Assembly (NCBI RefSeq): GCF_022759505.1
Contig: NZ_CP094289.1
Location: 310,001-374,000, forward strand
From: Georgenia sp. TF02-10
GTDB lineage: Bacteria; Actinomycetota; Actinomycetes; Actinomycetales; Actinomycetaceae
Reading direction: 5' to 3'
DNA length: 64,000 bases
The stretch's first letter is position 1. The number at the start of each line of letters is the position of its first letter. Below, in pieces: positions 63,271 to 64,000 of this stretch. The position numbers were made by a program, and so were the translations under genes. The notes beneath the pieces were generated by a model. The model ran no database searches. It was not told the DNA's origin and saw only the letters and a program-made list of their open reading frames with translations.

Positions 63271-64000
63271 TCAGCCCAGCTCCACCACCGCAGGGAACGG
63301 GACGGTGAGCACCCGCCCGTCGTCGGTGCGCACGTGGTAGCGGGTCCGGGCAGTCTTGAAGACCGTCGCCGCCAAGCCGCGGTACTTGTCGGCGGTGACC
63401 AGGCGCACCCGGGTGCCCGGCCGCAGCCCGCCGACGGCGGCCCGGGCCCACGACGGCGCCGGCTGCTGCCGCCGCCCCACCCGGGCCGCCGCAGCTGCTC
63501 GTTCCCGCTCCCACCACGGCCCGTCCTGGTCCCAGGTGCCGTCCGCCTCGTCCCAGCCGGGGTCCTCCTCGTCGTCCTCCTCGTCCCAGCCCGGGCGCTC
63601 CTCGTCCCAGCCGCGGTCCTCCTCGTCCCAGCCGGTGTCCTCCTCGCGCGCGGGGCCGAGCAGCAGGTCGACGAGCTCGCGCTGGTTGGCCTGCAGCGCG
63701 GCGAGCTCGCGCGCGTACCGCTCGCCCATCCGGGCCGGGCGGCCGTGGTAGGTCCAGGTCAGCAGGTGCGCGATGTTGAAGGACGGGTCGCAGCGGGAGC
63801 AGCTGGCCGGCCGGACGGGCCGGCGGTGCCGGTCGGTGACGTGCCCGCGCGGGCAGGTGCCGCGCCAGGGTGCCGGGACCTGTGGGGCGTAGGCGGCGAC
63901 GGTCCGCGAGGCGGTGCTGCCGATGGCACGTGCCTTGGCCCGCCAGACGGCGTCGTGGCCGTGCTCGGGCCCGACGAGCGCGTGCGCGATCTCGTGCAGC
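63271..64000 (-). CDS. SprT-like zinc metalloprotein, 5' end beyond window
   Basis: At least 242 residues; the start lies outside the window. From the edge the frame reads LHEIAHALVGPEHGHDAVWR, a HExxH metal site of the SprT-like type, then a zinc ribbon with CPRGHV and CSRCDPSF, HLLTWTYHGRPARMGERYAR, an acidic block of repeats (GWDEE, GWDEERP, GWDEEDDEEDP, GWDEADG) and a basic KOW-like C-terminus (GTRVRLVTADKYRGLAATVF). SprT-like proteins handle protein-DNA crosslinks in eukaryotes; in bacteria the role is unknown. An internal ATG (63729) is not the true start since the similarity continues before it. Confidence 0.82.
   Translation of the reverse strand, partial: LHEIAHALVGPEHGHDAVWRAKARAIGSTASRTVAAYAPQVPAPWRGTCPRGHVTDRHRRPVRPASCSRCDPSFNIAHLLTWTYHGRPARMGERYARELAALQANQRELVDLLLGPAREEDTGWDEEDRGWDEERPGWDEEDDEEDPGWDEADGTWDQDGPWWERERAAAAARVGRRQQPAPSWARAAVGGLRPGTRVRLVTADKYRGLAATVFKTARTRYHVRTDDGRVLTVPFPAVVELG

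Overview
The window is very GC-rich, codes almost without gaps and uses many GTG starts. It carries the conserved actinobacterial block crgA - DUF881 - trpG/pabA - pknB - pknA - pbpA - rodA - pstP - fhaB - fhaA, which lies close to dnaA/oriC in Mycobacterium and relatives. F420-type enzymes, a class Ib ribonucleotide reductase and LuxS fit a Micrococcales-type actinobacterium. The genus cannot be fixed from sequence alone.

Layout. 1-7.5 kb is accessory DNA: a decayed TIM-barrel hydrolase-like gene, a four-gene operon for a four-carbon sugar acid (GntP permease, DUF1537 kinase, PdxA2 dehydrogenase, DeoR regulator), then a stretch of gene fragments (methyltransferase, aspartate-racemase N-terminus, frameshifted DsrE) beside short repeats that look like insertion-sequence ends. 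7.5-12.4 kb is a thiol-redox and signalling island: M56 membrane protease, BlaI-type repressor and a CxxC membrane protein face a DsbA-like thioredoxin, a CcdA-like carrier and a beta-propeller lipoprotein, with an inverted-repeat array between the two arms. 12.6-24.1 kb is the growth/division signalling block; seven minus-strand genes from fhaA to pknB overlap or nearly touch. A tRNA-Leu(CAG) follows at 24.58 kb.

24.7-43.2 kb mixes metal homeostasis (ArsR plus CDF, second CDF), VKOR, an F420-dependent-reductase-like protein, a DUF305 protein, a Mut7-C nuclease, a luxS-mtnN pair, an ABC exporter beside a two-component system, and an OpuC-type osmoprotectant importer. 43.2-49 kb is the nrdHIEF locus, with DnaA-box-like motifs and a tandem NrdR operator upstream. 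A second tandem NrdR-like operator lies downstream of nrdF in front of a small YjzC-like gene rather than a reductase gene.

49-64 kb holds a large LAL-type LuxR regulator facing a small secreted protein, two SDRs, a VOC protein, a GyrI-like protein, two LLM/F420 oxidoreductases, an AlkZ-like glycosylase, a low-molecular-weight tyrosine phosphatase, a phosphoribosyltransferase/kinase divergent pair, and at the right edge a truncated SprT-like metalloprotein with acidic Trp-Asp-Glu repeats. Many genes lack a Shine-Dalgarno sequence but have a TANNNT hexamer about 6-8 nt before the start codon, which suggests frequent leaderless transcription.
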